Positions 27,465 through 36,839 of a stretch of 64,000 bases of DNA are shown in pieces; position 1 is the first letter of the stretch, and each line of letters starts with the position of its first letter. This stretch comes from Brevibacterium yomogidense (GTDB lineage: Bacteria > Actinomycetota > Actinomycetes > Actinomycetales > Brevibacteriaceae): NCBI RefSeq assembly GCF_016107685.1, contig NZ_JABASY010000001.1, positions 958,187-1,022,186 on the forward strand, given 5' to 3'. The position numbers were made by a program, and so were the translations under genes. Below the pieces are notes generated by a model. The model worked only from the letters and a program-made list of their open reading frames with translations. It was not told the DNA's origin and made no database searches.

Positions 27465-28664
27465 TCAGATCGTGAGGTAGGGGCCGCCCGCTGTGCTCAG
27501 TCCGAACGCCTCGCGGCGGATCCGCCTCTTGATGTCCGGGGTGGGCCTCATGACGTACAGCGAGGCGGGCTCGACCGCCAGCTCGAGGAAGTCCGTCGTG
27601 CCGTAGGCGTCGCCGTCGACTTGGACCTCGACCCCTTCGGACGCCCGGATGGTGAAGGTCTCGCCCTGCAGGGTCGCGGTGTGGAGACCGCGGCGCACCC
27701 GCTTGCCGATGATCGATGTCAGCACCCCCACCCATTCGGCGAGGTTGCGGGGGCTCACGATGAGCAGGTCGAGGAGTCCGTCGTCGATCTCCGCGTCGGG
27801 GAACAGCCAGACGCCCCCCTGCAGGCGCCCGCAGTTGCCGGCGACGATGGAGCGGATCTTCGCCTGCCGCTCCTCACCGTCGTCGGTCGTGACCGTGACG
27901 TCGACCCGGTGGCCCAGGAGCTTGCGCGATCCTGCCTCCGCATACGCGAGCCAGCCCACACGGTCCTTGAGGTCCTCGTTCACGGTGCCCATGACCTCGG
28001 CGTCGAAGCCGATCCCTGCCATGACGAGGAATGTCCTCGCGGGCCCATCCGGATCCACGCGGAGGGAGCCCGTGTCGATGAGTGCCGACTGGCCGGACAG
28101 CGCGGTCCGCAGTGCCCATTCGGGCCGGTCGAGGACGACGTCGAGGTTCCGCGCCAGCAGGTTCCCCGTCCCCAGCGGCAGGATCCCCAGTGCGACGGAG
28201 GTGCCGACGAGCGCGCCGCCCACCGCGCGGACAGTGCCGTCCCCGCCTGCAGCGATGACGACGGTCGCTCCCTGGTCGACGGCCTCCCGCGCCTGGCCCT
28301 CCCCGGGGTCGGCAACGGTGGTCTCCAGGACGAGCGGGTCCTCCCAGCCCTTCTCCCTGCTGAGCCTCAGCAGCAGGCGCCGCGCGTCGTCGGCGCCCGC
28401 CTTCGTCGGGTTCACGACGAGTGCGGCTCGATCTCTGCGGGGCGGTTCCCCGTCCTCACCGGACGAGGTCCGCTGTCCGGGGCCGGACCCCGCCCCGTCC
28501 GGCCCTGTGCTGTCCGGCCCCGCTCCCGAGGCGGTCGTCCCGCCCGCGCCCCCGTCGCCGGATCTGTGGGCTCGCAGGACGAGTGCGCGGCCGATGAGCA
28601 GGCCCGAGATGAGGATGATGGCGGCCAGCACCACCAGGAGTGCCACGTGGATCTCGAGCGTCAT
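27465..28664 (-). CDS. diacylglycerol kinase family lipid kinase
   Basis: This is a predicted ATP-dependent lipid kinase of the DagK/YegS type. An N-terminal membrane helix (VALLVVLAAIILISGLLIG) and a Gly/Ser-rich linker precede the catalytic domain. That domain has ALVVNPTKAG, VIAAGGDGTVRAVGGALVG (GGDGT nucleotide motif) and LPLGTGNLLARNL. The C-terminal beta domain includes PDAEIDDGLLDLLIV. The ATG at 28664 is chosen so that the helix begins the protein (399 residues); an in-frame GTG at 28685 is possible. The membrane tether suggests action on membrane lipids. The substrate is undetermined. Confidence 0.85.
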   Translation of the reverse strand: MTLEIHVALLVVLAAIILISGLLIGRALVLRAHRSGDGGAGGTTASGAGPDSTGPDGAGSGPGQRTSSGEDGEPPRRDRAALVVNPTKAGADDARRLLLRLSREKGWEDPLVLETTVADPGEGQAREAVDQGATVVIAAGGDGTVRAVGGALVGTSVALGILPLGTGNLLARNLDVVLDRPEWALRTALSGQSALIDTGSLRVDPDGPARTFLVMAGIGFDAEVMGTVNEDLKDRVGWLAYAEAGSRKLLGHRVDVTVTTDDGEERQAKIRSIVAGNCGRLQGGVWLFPDAEIDDGLLDLLIVSPRNLAEWVGVLTSIIGKRVRRGLHTATLQGETFTIRASEGVEVQVDGDAYGTTDFLELAVEPASLYVMRPTPDIKRRIRREAFGLSTAGGPYLTI

Positions 28665-28809
28665 GCCTGTACGGTACAGCGGCACTTTCCGGGAAGGCCT
28701 CGGGGCGGAGTGCTTCGCGGCGAGTCCTCAGCTGGGCCGGGTTGCCGGTCCCGGGCCGTGACGTGGCTGGGCGCGCGCCGCGACTGTGCCGTCGGATAGG
28801 CTTGCGGTC

Positions 28810-30093
28810 ATGATCGACCTTCAGCGACTGCGCGACGAACCGGACGTCTTCAAGGCCTCGCAACGTGCCCGTGGGGCGGACGAGTCCCTGGTCGACGACG
28901 TCCTGGCCGCGGATTCCGCGCGCCGTGCCGCACTCACCGCCTTCGAAGCGGCCCGCGCGGAGCAGAAGGGGTTCGGCAAGCGGGTCGCGAAGGCCTCAGG
29001 GGACGAGAAGACCGCACTCGTCGCCCAGGGTCAGGAGCTCGCGGCGAAGGTCAAGGCGCTCCAGGCAGATGCGGATGACGCGGACTTCGACTTCGACGCC
29101 CTGCTGCGACGCCTGCCCAACCTCATCCTCGATGGTGTGCCCGCAGGCGGCGAAGAGGACTCGGTCGAGCTGCGCAGGGAAGGGACTCCCCGGGACTTCG
29201 CGTCGGAGGGCTTCACGCCCAAGGACCACGTGGAGATCGGGGAAGCGCTCAAGGCGATCGACACCCAGCGGGGTGCGAAGGTCTCCGGCGCGCGCTTCTA
29301 CTACCTCACGGGCTTCGGCGCCCGCCTCGAACTCGCTCTGCTGAATATGGCTCTCGACACCGTCGAAGCCCACGGGTTCGTCCCCACCATCACCCCGACG
29401 CTCGTGAAGCCGGAAGTCATGGCGGGGACCGGCTTCCTCGGGGAGCACGCGGACGAGGTCTACCGGCTCGAAGCGGACGACCTCTACCTCGTCGGCACGT
29501 CCGAGGTGCCGCTGGCCGGCTACCACATGGACGAGATCATCGATCTGTCCGACGGGCCGCTGCGGTACGCGGGGTGGTCGCCCTGCTACCGGCGCGAAGC
29601 GGGCAGCTACGGCAAGGACACCCGCGGGATCCTCCGAGTCCACCAGTTCCAGAAGGTCGAGATGTTCTCCTACGTCCGCGTCGAGGACGCGGAAGCGGAG
29701 CACGCACGCATGCTGGCGGTGGAGGAGGAGATGCTCGCTAAGTGCGAACTCGCCTACCGCATCGTCGACATCGCCGCAGGCGACCTGGGCGACTCCGCCG
29801 CACGGAAGTTCGACACGGAGGCGTGGGTGCCCACACAGGACACGTACCGGGAACTCACGTCGACCTCGAACTGCACGACGTTCCAGGCCCGCCGCCTCAA
29901 GGTGCGCGAACGGACGGACGCGGGCACGCGCCCCGTCGCAACCCTCAACGGCACGGTCGCCAACACGCGGTGGCTCGTCGCGCTGATGGAGAACCACCAG
30001 CAGGCCGACGGATCCGTCCACATCCCCGAAGCGCTCCGCCCGTACCTGGGCGGGATGACCGCCTACGGCCCGAACGGGCCGATCCACTCATAA
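28810..30093 (+). CDS. serS: seryl-tRNA synthetase
   Basis: This charges tRNA-Ser with serine. An N-terminal coiled-coil arm (residues about 1-110) precedes the class II core. The core has motif 2 [21 protein letters not shown], the serine site [10 protein letters not shown] and the motif 3 region [31 protein letters not shown]. At 427 residues it is standard. The start [11 protein letters not shown] at 28810 matches the family. The upstream in-frame start at 28786 adds eight residues with no support. A HAD phosphatase gene follows in the same direction. Confidence 0.97.
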   Translation: MIDLQRLRDEPDVFKASQRARGADESLVDDVLAADSARRAALTAFEAARAEQKGFGKRVAKASGDEKTALVAQGQELAAKVKALQADADDADFDFDALLRRLPNLILDGVPAGGEEDSVELRREGTPRDFASEGFTPKDHVEIGEALKAIDTQRGAKVSGARFYYLTGFGARLELALLNMALDTVEAHGFVPTITPTLVKPEVMAGTGFLGEHADEVYRLEADDLYLVGTSEVPLAGYHMDEIIDLSDGPLRYAGWSPCYRREAGSYGKDTRGILRVHQFQKVEMFSYVRVEDAEAEHARMLAVEEEMLAKCELAYRIVDIAAGDLGDSAARKFDTEAWVPTQDTYRELTSTSNCTTFQARRLKVRERTDAGTRPVATLNGTVANTRWLVALMENHQQADGSVHIPEALRPYLGGMTAYGPNGPIHS

Positions 30094-30150
30094 GACACGC
30101 GCGCCACGACACGGTGGCAGCGCGCCCCCGATGACAGGAGAAGATCACCG

Positions 30151-30990
30151 GTGAGCACGACCGTCACCCATCCGCAGCTCTTGGCGCTCGACGTCGACGG
30201 CACGATCGTCGACTACGACAACCGGCTGACCGACGTGGTGCGCCAGACACTCGGCGCGGCGGTGGAGGCCGGACACCATCTGGTCGTCGCCACCGGTCGA
30301 TCCGTCGGGGGTGCGCTGGAGACGGCGAACCGCCTGGGGCTCACCGAAGGCTATGTCGTCGCGTCGAACGGCGCGGTCGTCGTGCGGCTCGACCCTGACA
30401 GCCCCAAGGGCTGGGAGGTGCATCAGGTCGAGACCTTCGACCCGGCACCGGCACTGGACCGCATGGCCGACGTCATGCCGACCGCGCTCTACATGGTGGA
30501 GGACGAGAACCTCGATCGCTACGCGTCCGCCGAATTCCCCACGGGCGAAATCGCGGACATGGAGGGCTTCACGATCGTCCCGTTCGATGAGCTCAAGCAG
30601 CACCGCGCCACGCGCATCGTCCTGCGAGAGCCCAATGGCACGTCCGAAGAGTTCCGAGACGCCGTGGAGCGTGTGGGTCTTCACGGGGTGGCGTACTCCG
30701 TCGGGTGGAGCAACTGGCTGGACATCGCACCCGAAGGGGTGTCGAAGGCGCACGGTCTGGAGATCGTGAGCGAACTGCTGGGCGTCGCGCGGGAGAACAC
30801 CATCGGCGCAGGTGACGGCAGCAACGACCTCGAGATGATGGAGTGGGTCGAATACGGCATCGTCATGGGGCAGGCGGGCGACGAACTGAAGTCCCACGCG
30901 AGTGTCGTGACCGGCACGGTCGAGGAGGACGGGCTCGCGACCGCTCTCGTGGAGAAGCTGGGACTCGAATCCCCTCTCCTGCAGTCCTGA
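30151..30990 (+). CDS. HAD-IIB (Cof-type) phosphatase
   Basis: This is a small-molecule phosphatase of the haloacid dehalogenase superfamily with a C2B cap. The catalytic motif LLALDVDGTIVDYDNRLT carries the nucleophile Asp. VVATGRS is motif II, and VSKAHGLEIV with GAGDGSNDLEMMEWVEYGIVMGQAGDELK are motifs III and IV. It has 279 residues. The GTG start at 30151 follows AGGAGAAG. It lies 57 bases after serS and is probably co-transcribed. The substrate is unknown, with sugar phosphates or phosphorylated cofactors usual for the family. Confidence 0.87.
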   Translation: MSTTVTHPQLLALDVDGTIVDYDNRLTDVVRQTLGAAVEAGHHLVVATGRSVGGALETANRLGLTEGYVVASNGAVVVRLDPDSPKGWEVHQVETFDPAPALDRMADVMPTALYMVEDENLDRYASAEFPTGEIADMEGFTIVPFDELKQHRATRIVLREPNGTSEEFRDAVERVGLHGVAYSVGWSNWLDIAPEGVSKAHGLEIVSELLGVARENTIGAGDGSNDLEMMEWVEYGIVMGQAGDELKSHASVVTGTVEEDGLATALVEKLGLESPLLQS

Positions 30991-31002
30991 GCACCCCCGG
31001 CC

Positions 31003-31557
31003 TCAGCCCCGAGAACCAGCGCCCGGTTCAGGCCTCTCGGGCCGGGGGCGGAGGTCGGGAGGAAGTGCGGCCTCGGCCTCGGCGATGAGACGGTCGGCCT
31101 GGACCACGTACGTGCGAGCCGATTCCGCGTACCGGGCCGCCACGGGCTGTGGAGTGCCGGTCGGCACGACCAGTCCGGCCCGCAGCATCGCAGCGGACTG
31201 GGCGGCTTGCGCGACGAGCGCCGATGCCCGGGACAGGTGCTCGGGCACATCTCCCAGGCGGATGCGGCCCTCGGCGGGGAACACGAGGTCGTCGAGCGGA
31301 ACCTCGTGCTGCGCCGTCTCCGACAGCCACGCGACGCGCTCATCCAGGTCGTTGAGCGTGAGCGTGAGCTGTGCGAGCAGGTCGATCTGCGGTGCAGAGT
31401 CCGTGTCCCCGAAATCCCGGTGCAGCGTGCTCGTCGTCTCGTAGAACCGGTCGACCGCGCGCGAGAACCGGTCGCGGTGCTGACGCCACAGCCCCGTGCC
31501 GAACCGCCGCTCCTCGTCACTGCGGCGGTCGCGTCGGAAGACGGACAGCAGTCCCAT
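31003..31557 (-). CDS. conserved hypothetical protein, helical
   Basis: I do not recognise a family. The 184-residue protein has no signal peptide or membrane helix. It opens with a basic segment (MGLLSVFRRDRRSDEERRFGTGLWRQHRDRF). Long amphipathic helices follow (LLAQLTLTLNDLDERVAWLSETAQHE, LSRASALVAQAAQSAAMLRAGLVV, ARTYVVQADRLIAEAEAALP), and it ends in Pro/Arg. The ATG at 31557 is preceded by AGGAGGAGC. A GTG at 31572 in frame is possible. It converges on the HAD gene and lies after the quinone reductase gene on the minus strand, 95 bases away. Confidence 0.7.
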   Translation of the reverse strand: MGLLSVFRRDRRSDEERRFGTGLWRQHRDRFSRAVDRFYETTSTLHRDFGDTDSAPQIDLLAQLTLTLNDLDERVAWLSETAQHEVPLDDLVFPAEGRIRLGDVPEHLSRASALVAQAAQSAAMLRAGLVVPTGTPQPVAARYAESARTYVVQADRLIAEAEAALPPDLRPRPERPEPGAGSRG

Positions 31558-31652
31558 GCTCCTCCTGCTCACCTGTGGGTGCCGGCTCGGTCGCGGATCC
31601 CGGTTCAGCTGGGCCCTGGTTCAGGTGGGGCCCTGGTTCAGCCGGGCCCGGC

Positions 31653-32663
31653 TCAGTCGTCCGCGGCGACCGACAGGAGGATCTTGCCGATGTTGTCGCC
31701 CGCCTCCATGCGCGCGTGGGCCTCCCCGGTGTCCTCCAGCGGGAAGACTGAATCGACGATCGCCTTGATGTCACCCGTCATCGCCAGTCGCCAGAACTCC
31801 GCGACGTCCTCGACGATCTGCGCCTTCTGATCCGCCGGACGCGCACGCAGCGTCGTCGCCATGACGGTGAGGCGGCGGGGGAGCATGAGCCCCAGGTTCG
31901 CCTCCGCCTTCACACCGCCCTGCAGTCCGATGATCGTGAGACGGCCGTCGAGCGCGAGCGCCTTGAGGTTCCGATCCAGGTACTTGGCGCCCACGACGTC
32001 GAGGATGACGTCCGCGCCATCGCCCGGTTCACCGTCGACACCGGTGATCTCCCGGATCCGCTCGACGAAGTCCTCCTCCTTGTAGTTGATGACCGCGTCT
32101 GCACCCAGGTCGCGGCAGAAATCGCCCTTGCGGTCGCTGCCGACCGTCACCGCGACCTTCGCGCCGTGGGCCTTCGCCATCTGGATCGCGGCCGTTCCGA
32201 TGCCGGACCCTCCGCCGTGGACCAGCAGCCATTCTCCGGGCTTGAGACCCGCGGCCGTGAAGACGTTCGAGTGGACGGTGCACAGCACTTCGGGAAGGGC
32301 TGCGGCCTCGGCGAGGGGGAAACCGTCCGGAACAGCGAACAGCTGACCGGCCGGGACCTCGACCTGCTCCGCGTAGCCGCCTTCCGTGAGCAGGGCGGCG
32401 ACTCTGTCACCGACCGCCCAGCCGGACACGTCCTCGCCCACAGCGGCGATCGTGCCGGAGACCTCGAGGCCCGGGACCTCGTGCGCGGTGTTCGCGCCGG
32501 CGGGCGGGTTGTAGTGGCCCTGGCGCTGGAGCAGGTCCGCACGGTTGAGGCCCGCAGTGTGGACGGCGACGACGACGCTGCCGGGCCGTGCAGTGGGTGC
32601 GGGGATATCGGAGACCGCGAGGACGTCGGGACCGCCGTGTTCGGTGAGAGTGATTGCACGCAT
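31653..32663 (-). CDS. NAD(P)H quinone oxidoreductase (PIG3/QOR-type zinc-less MDR)
   Basis: This is a medium-chain reductase of the quinone oxidoreductase/TP53I3 branch that reduces quinones or enones with NADPH. Motifs are VHTAGLNRADLLQRQGHYNPPAG, VPGLEVSGTIAAVG and LLVHGGGSGIGTAAIQMAKAHGAKVAVTVGS (nucleotide fold). DAVINYKEEDFVERIREITG and DVILDVVGAKYLDRNLKALALDGRLTIIGLQGG follow. No structural-zinc cysteines are present. It has 336 residues, a typical length. Detoxification of electrophiles is the usual role. The physiological substrate is not evident from neighbours. Confidence 0.88.
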   Translation of the reverse strand: MRAITLTEHGGPDVLAVSDIPAPTARPGSVVVAVHTAGLNRADLLQRQGHYNPPAGANTAHEVPGLEVSGTIAAVGEDVSGWAVGDRVAALLTEGGYAEQVEVPAGQLFAVPDGFPLAEAAALPEVLCTVHSNVFTAAGLKPGEWLLVHGGGSGIGTAAIQMAKAHGAKVAVTVGSDRKGDFCRDLGADAVINYKEEDFVERIREITGVDGEPGDGADVILDVVGAKYLDRNLKALALDGRLTIIGLQGGVKAEANLGLMLPRRLTVMATTLRARPADQKAQIVEDVAEFWRLAMTGDIKAIVDSVFPLEDTGEAHARMEAGDNIGKILLSVAADD

Positions 32664-32703
32664 GCCACCACTCTACGACCCGGTCACCGCCACGGTCCGC
32701 CCG

Positions 32704-32767
32704 CACGGGCAGTCCGGTCACACGAACATGCGGCTCACACGGGCAGCCCGGTCACACGAACATGCGG
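32704..32767. repeat. 34-base tandem duplication across the ilvA stop
   Basis: A 30-base segment at 32704-32733 recurs with one change at 32738-32767, a period of 34. Each copy contains the complement of the last ilvA codons and stop (FRMFV-stop), so the end of ilvA has been duplicated in tandem just past the gene. It is visible directly as two copies of GGTCACACGAACATGCGG. Confidence 0.8.
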
Positions 32768-34056
32768 AAGAGCGGCGAGTCCTGACTGACCCGCTCGATC
32801 TGGAGCGGCGACTCGTCCATCCGCTCGAGCAGGCCACTCAGATCCGACGGGCTGCCCAGGGTGATGCCGACGAACGCGGGGCCCGTCTCTCGGTCGGACC
32901 GCTTCACATACTCGAACATCGCGATGTCGTCGTCGGGGCCCAGCACGTCGTTGAGGAAGCGGCGCAGAGCGCCGGGCTCCTGCGGGAAGTCCACGATGAA
33001 GTAGTGCTTGATCCCCTCGTGGACGAGCGACCGCTCGAGGACCTCCGGATAGCGGCTGATGTCGTTGTTGCCGCCGCTGATGATGCACACCACCGTCGAA
33101 TCGGGGGCGACCGTGACCGGCGCCCCGGACCCGGACGGGCCCACGGCGGCGGACGCCAGCGCGCCCGCGGGCTCCGCGATGATGCCTTCGACCTGATAGA
33201 GGTCGAGCATCTCCGTCGCCGTCCGGCCCTCCGGCACCGTGAAGAGCGGGACGTCGTGCTGGGACAGCAGTTCGTAGGTGAAGTCGCCGGCCCGGCGCAC
33301 CGCCGCGCCGTCCGCGAAGGAATCGATGTTGCTGAGAGTGACCGGGCGGCCCGCGGCCATCGCCGCCATCATCGAGGCAGCACCCTCGGGTTCGACCCCC
33401 ACCACCGTGGTGCTGGGCATGTGCACGGAGGCGTAGGCGACGACGCCGGCGAGCAGCCCGCCGCCGCCCACGGGCACGACGATGACGTCCGGGTCCTGGG
33501 GGAGCTGAGTGTGGATCTCCTGCGCGATCGTGCCCTGCCCCGCGATCGTGAGCGGGTCGTCGAACGCGGAGACGACGAGTGCGTTGGTCACCTGTGCGTG
33601 TCGCTTCGCGAGGTCCGATGCGTCGTCGTACGTCGACCCCTCGATGATCACTTCGACGTGCCGACCACCGAAGTGGCGGATGCGCTCGACCTTCTGCCGC
33701 GGCGTCGTCTTCGGGACGAAGATCGTGCCCGCCACCCCGAGCGCGGCGCACGCACGGGCGAACCCCTGCGCGTGGTTCCCGGCGGAGGCGCAGACGACCC
33801 CGCGCTGCCGTTCCGCCGACGACAGCTGGAGGAGGAAGTTGAACGCCCCGCGGATCTTGTAGGAGCGCACGGGCTGCAGGTCTTCGCGCTTGAGGTAGAT
33901 CCGCGCGCCGGTCGCCGCGGACAGGCGGTCGGAGATGTGCAGCGAGGTGGTGATGACCTCGTCTGCGATCCGCATGGACGCCGCTTCGACATCGTCGGCG
34001 GTGGGCAGGGCGCGGCGGGACTTCTCTTGGATCAACACGCTCCAATTGTGCGTCAT
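32752..34056 (-). CDS. ilvA: threonine dehydratase (biosynthetic-type, single ACT-like end)
   Basis: This PLP enzyme converts threonine to 2-oxobutyrate for isoleucine synthesis. The PLP lysine lies in SYKIRGAFNFLL. The phosphate loop is VVPVGGGGLLAGVVAY, and ASAGNHAQGFARACAALG is the substrate loop. An ACT-like C-terminal domain covers about residues 340-430 (HYFIVDFPQEPGALRRFLNDVLG). The ATG at 34056 gives 434 residues. A GTG at 34038 is an alternative, and the open frame to 34464 is antisense to the next gene. It is divergent from the kinase-like gene. Catabolic forms lack this C-terminal domain arrangement, so biosynthesis is preferred. Confidence 0.9.
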   Translation of the reverse strand: MTHNWSVLIQEKSRRALPTADDVEAASMRIADEVITTSLHISDRLSAATGARIYLKREDLQPVRSYKIRGAFNFLLQLSSAERQRGVVCASAGNHAQGFARACAALGVAGTIFVPKTTPRQKVERIRHFGGRHVEVIIEGSTYDDASDLAKRHAQVTNALVVSAFDDPLTIAGQGTIAQEIHTQLPQDPDVIVVPVGGGGLLAGVVAYASVHMPSTTVVGVEPEGAASMMAAMAAGRPVTLSNIDSFADGAAVRRAGDFTYELLSQHDVPLFTVPEGRTATEMLDLYQVEGIIAEPAGALASAAVGPSGSGAPVTVAPDSTVVCIISGGNNDISRYPEVLERSLVHEGIKHYFIVDFPQEPGALRRFLNDVLGPDDDIAMFEYVKRSDRETGPAFVGITLGSPSDLSGLLERMDESPLQIERVSQDSPLFRMFV

Positions 34057-34200
34057 CCGGGAGGATCTGTGTGCGAACGTCCAGATAGCCGTCCGCTCCC
34101 GGCCTGTCCGTCCCACACTGCGGTCCTGTGGTTGGCTAGAGTTTGTGAACGCGTGCGCCGGTGCACGGACACAGCCGGTCGAGAAGCGGAGGGACCACGC

Positions 34201-36504
34201 ATGGCCATCAGCAGCGATCTTGAGCATCTGCTCGTCCGCTGGCTCCCGCGCCAGCGGTGGATGCCCGCACTGGGGTCCCGCGTGGGCGCAGAACCCGATG
34301 TGACTCCCCAGTCCGTCGTCCGGATCACCGAGGTCTCCGACGGGGACACAGGGACTGTGCAGTGCCTGCTCGTCGTCCTCACCGTCCGAGGACCGCTGCG
34401 GCACACCCGCCTGTGCGTGCCGCTGACGGTGCGCACAGTGGAGGACTTCTCCCTCCGCCCCCACCTGGTCGGCACGGTCGACGACCTGCTGCTGGGGAAG
34501 AGCTACGTGTACGACGGTGCAGCGGACCCCGTGTTCGTGCTGGCCCTTGCGGATGCGATCGCGGATGCGCGGTCCGGATCGGGGGAGGAGTTCCAGTCAT
34601 CGCTCGCCGGTGACGAACTGCCGCTCGCGGACACGCAGAGCTCTCCGCTGCCGCGGGAGGGGCGGTCGCCGGCGGATCAGCGGAGCCACGACGACTACGG
34701 GGTGTCCCTGCTGAAGCGGGCCCGTGAGCACAGGTTCCGACGGACCGAGGGGCTGGGCAGTGAGTCCCGGGTGGAGATCGACGGGCCCGACGGCACGTAT
34801 GCGCTCACGATCCTGCGGGAGATCGGATCGGACAACCCTCCCGCCGTGCGGTACCCCCTGGCACTCACCGCAGTGGAATCCCCGACGGTGCATCCCGTCA
34901 TCGGGTGGTCGCACACGCGGTGGTACGACGATGCGGACCTCACGACGATCACGGCGCCGTTCGCCCTGCTCGCCCATGCGCTGCCGGGCTCCCGCCGCGC
35001 GTGGAGGTCCGCCGCGGAGAAGGTGCTGGTCGTCGATTCCGGTTCCGTCGGCTCCTTCAACCGGCAGGCGTCCGTCCTGGGTTCCGTCGTGGGGAGGCTC
35101 CACGTCGACCTGGCAGCGGAGTTCGGCCGTGTGCGCGGCGAAGGCGATCCGACGCGGCGGCTCGTGAGGAAGTGGCGGGAGCGTGTCGAGTGGGCGCTGA
35201 ACCGGGCGCCTGGTGCGCTGTCCTCCCTCGAGGGTCGTCTGCGGGCTCACGCGGATGGACTCGATGACCTGGAGAGCATCGGTGAGCTGCAGCGGATCCA
35301 CGGGGAATTGACCCTCGACCACATCACGGTCGGCACGGCGGAGGGCCCTCGTGTCATCGGTTTCGGGGTGGGTCGTGACGAACCGCGCCCCGTGGAGATC
35401 GATCTCGTCGCGATGGTGCGGAGCATCGACTACGCGGCGGGCTACGCGTGGCTGCAGCGGTCGGAGGCGCTCGCCGACGCGGAGCCCCGCTTCCGTACAC
35501 TCGCGACGCACGGACTGGAAGAGGATCTGCGCGACGACTACCTCGACGCGCCGGAGCATCTCTGGTACCGGCAGACGGCGAACTCGCTCCTGTCCGGCTA
35601 CTCCCATGCCCGGGGTGAGACCACGGCGCTCGTCGACCCGGTGCTGCGTGCCGCACTCATCGACCGACTCCTCGTCGAAGTGGTGTCGGAGCTGCGCAAC
35701 CGGCCCGCGTGGCTCATCGTCCCGCTGGCAGCGCTGGTAGAGACGCTGGGCGTCGAAGACACAGGCGTCGGAGACACCGGCGTGAGCGACATGAAGATCA
35801 GTGCTGATGCCTCGAGTGCCGGGGATGCGGGTACAGCCGCATCGGCGGCGGCCGACCGGGCGTCCGATGCTGCACCGGCGGATGACGAGTCACTGCGCGT
35901 GGACGGCACGGACGACGAGGGCGACGAGGACGGGATCGCGGCAGGCGCCGACGTTCTCCCTGACCGAGCAGGGCTCGACGACGACCGGTCGCGTCTCACC
36001 GCTCAGGTCGACGGGGACGGGGACGGGGAGAACGCGGACCCGTCGGCTGAGTCTGACCCGGCTGAGTCTGACCCGGCTGAGGTGCCCGAGGTCGGCGTGG
36101 CCGATGCTTCGGAGAGTGAGGCGACCGAGCTGGCGGGGCCCGCCGACCCGGTGGGAGAGCCGGGGACAGCGCGTCTGGCCGAAGATTCTGACGAGTCGGA
36201 TCGCCGTGACGATCCCGTTCCAGCGGCGTCGGCCCCCGCATTCCCGCGGATCCCTGCGAAGCCTGCCTGGTCGCCCTCCGCTGCGCGAGGGCCCGCAGCC
36301 GAGCGCGGACTCGGTGCCGCCGGTGCTGACGACGACGGTGCCGGCGACGGCGGAGCTGACGACAGCGCTGACGACGTGGACGACGGCAGCGTCAGTGACG
36401 GCATCGACGACGAAGCCATCGACGAAGACGGAGCGGGGGACGACGAGTCGGACGCAGCAGCTCCGCCGCGGAGCGCCCGCACCAGTCGCGGATCCGCTGA
36501 CTGA
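34201..36504 (+). CDS. maltokinase-like protein with degenerate active site and acidic tail
   Basis: The fold matches the maltokinase/aminoglycoside-phosphotransferase family. It has an N-terminal cap (LEHLLVRWLPRQRWMPALG) and later IHGELTLDHITVG and EIDLVAMVRSIDYAAGYAW, which align with the family's HGDLHLGQ and DVAGMLRSFDYAA. The catalytic residues do not match. The HGD aspartate is Glu369, the metal-binding Gln/Asn is His, and the IDFEGEP aspartate region reads IGFGVGRDEP. This is therefore probably a pseudokinase. Residues about 515-767 form a strongly acidic, Asp/Ala/Glu/Ser-rich tail unlike other members. The start ATG 34201 has GGAGGG upstream. No trehalose or GlgE genes are near. The role is unknown. 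Confidence 0.75.
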   Translation: MAISSDLEHLLVRWLPRQRWMPALGSRVGAEPDVTPQSVVRITEVSDGDTGTVQCLLVVLTVRGPLRHTRLCVPLTVRTVEDFSLRPHLVGTVDDLLLGKSYVYDGAADPVFVLALADAIADARSGSGEEFQSSLAGDELPLADTQSSPLPREGRSPADQRSHDDYGVSLLKRAREHRFRRTEGLGSESRVEIDGPDGTYALTILREIGSDNPPAVRYPLALTAVESPTVHPVIGWSHTRWYDDADLTTITAPFALLAHALPGSRRAWRSAAEKVLVVDSGSVGSFNRQASVLGSVVGRLHVDLAAEFGRVRGEGDPTRRLVRKWRERVEWALNRAPGALSSLEGRLRAHADGLDDLESIGELQRIHGELTLDHITVGTAEGPRVIGFGVGRDEPRPVEIDLVAMVRSIDYAAGYAWLQRSEALADAEPRFRTLATHGLEEDLRDDYLDAPEHLWYRQTANSLLSGYSHARGETTALVDPVLRAALIDRLLVEVVSELRNRPAWLIVPLAALVETLGVEDTGVGDTGVSDMKISADASSAGDAGTAASAAADRASDAAPADDESLRVDGTDDEGDEDGIAAGADVLPDRAGLDDDRSRLTAQVDGDGDGENADPSAESDPAESDPAEVPEVGVADASESEATELAGPADPVGEPGTARLAEDSDESDRRDDPVPAASAPAFPRIPAKPAWSPSAARGPAAERGLGAAGADDDGAGDGGADDSADDVDDGSVSDGIDDEAIDEDGAGDDESDAAAPPRSARTSRGSAD

Positions 36505-36659
36505 CTCTGAGCGCTCCCATCGGAGCGAGTGTGAGGCTACTCGCACGAAGGTTCCTACCTGGTAAAGACTGCTCCGAATCTAGTAGCATGCCGTCCGGAC
36601 GCGCTCGCCGCTGCTCGGCGCAGCGACGTCCGCATACGGTTGCGTGAGAGGGAGCGGGC

Positions 36660-36839
36660 ATGAGTGCTGAACAGGGTGCGAGCGGGTTCGCGGAGCGGGG
36701 CTCGACGAAGAGGCGGGACGTCCTTGCGGGCGTCGCATGGGCGCTGCCGGTGGCGGCGGTGACCTCGACCGCGCCCGCCCTCGCAGCCTCGCAGCAGGAG
36801 CCGCCGCCGGTCGAGGTCGTCCGCGCCGCCCGCCCGTGA
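36660..36839 (+). CDS. short Tat-type signal peptide protein (59 residues)
   Basis: This small open frame starts at ATG 36660 behind GAGGGAGCGGGC. It encodes an N-region, the twin-arginine-like STKRRDVLAG, a hydrophobic stretch (VAWALPVAAVTSTAPALAA) and only about 15 residues afterwards (SQQEPPPVEVVRAARP). Many actinobacterial secreted proteins begin this way and then carry a folded domain, so this may be a truncated relic or a genuine exported micropeptide. It lies between the pseudokinase and the glycosylphosphotransferase, both in the same direction. Confidence 0.5.
   Translation: MSAEQGASGFAERGSTKRRDVLAGVAWALPVAAVTSTAPALAASQQEPPPVEVVRAARP

Noticed and set aside
32545..34200. Upstream extension of the kinase-like frame
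   Set aside because: The frame is open only because it is antisense to ilvA. The ATG at 34201 has a ribosome site and the family N-terminus.
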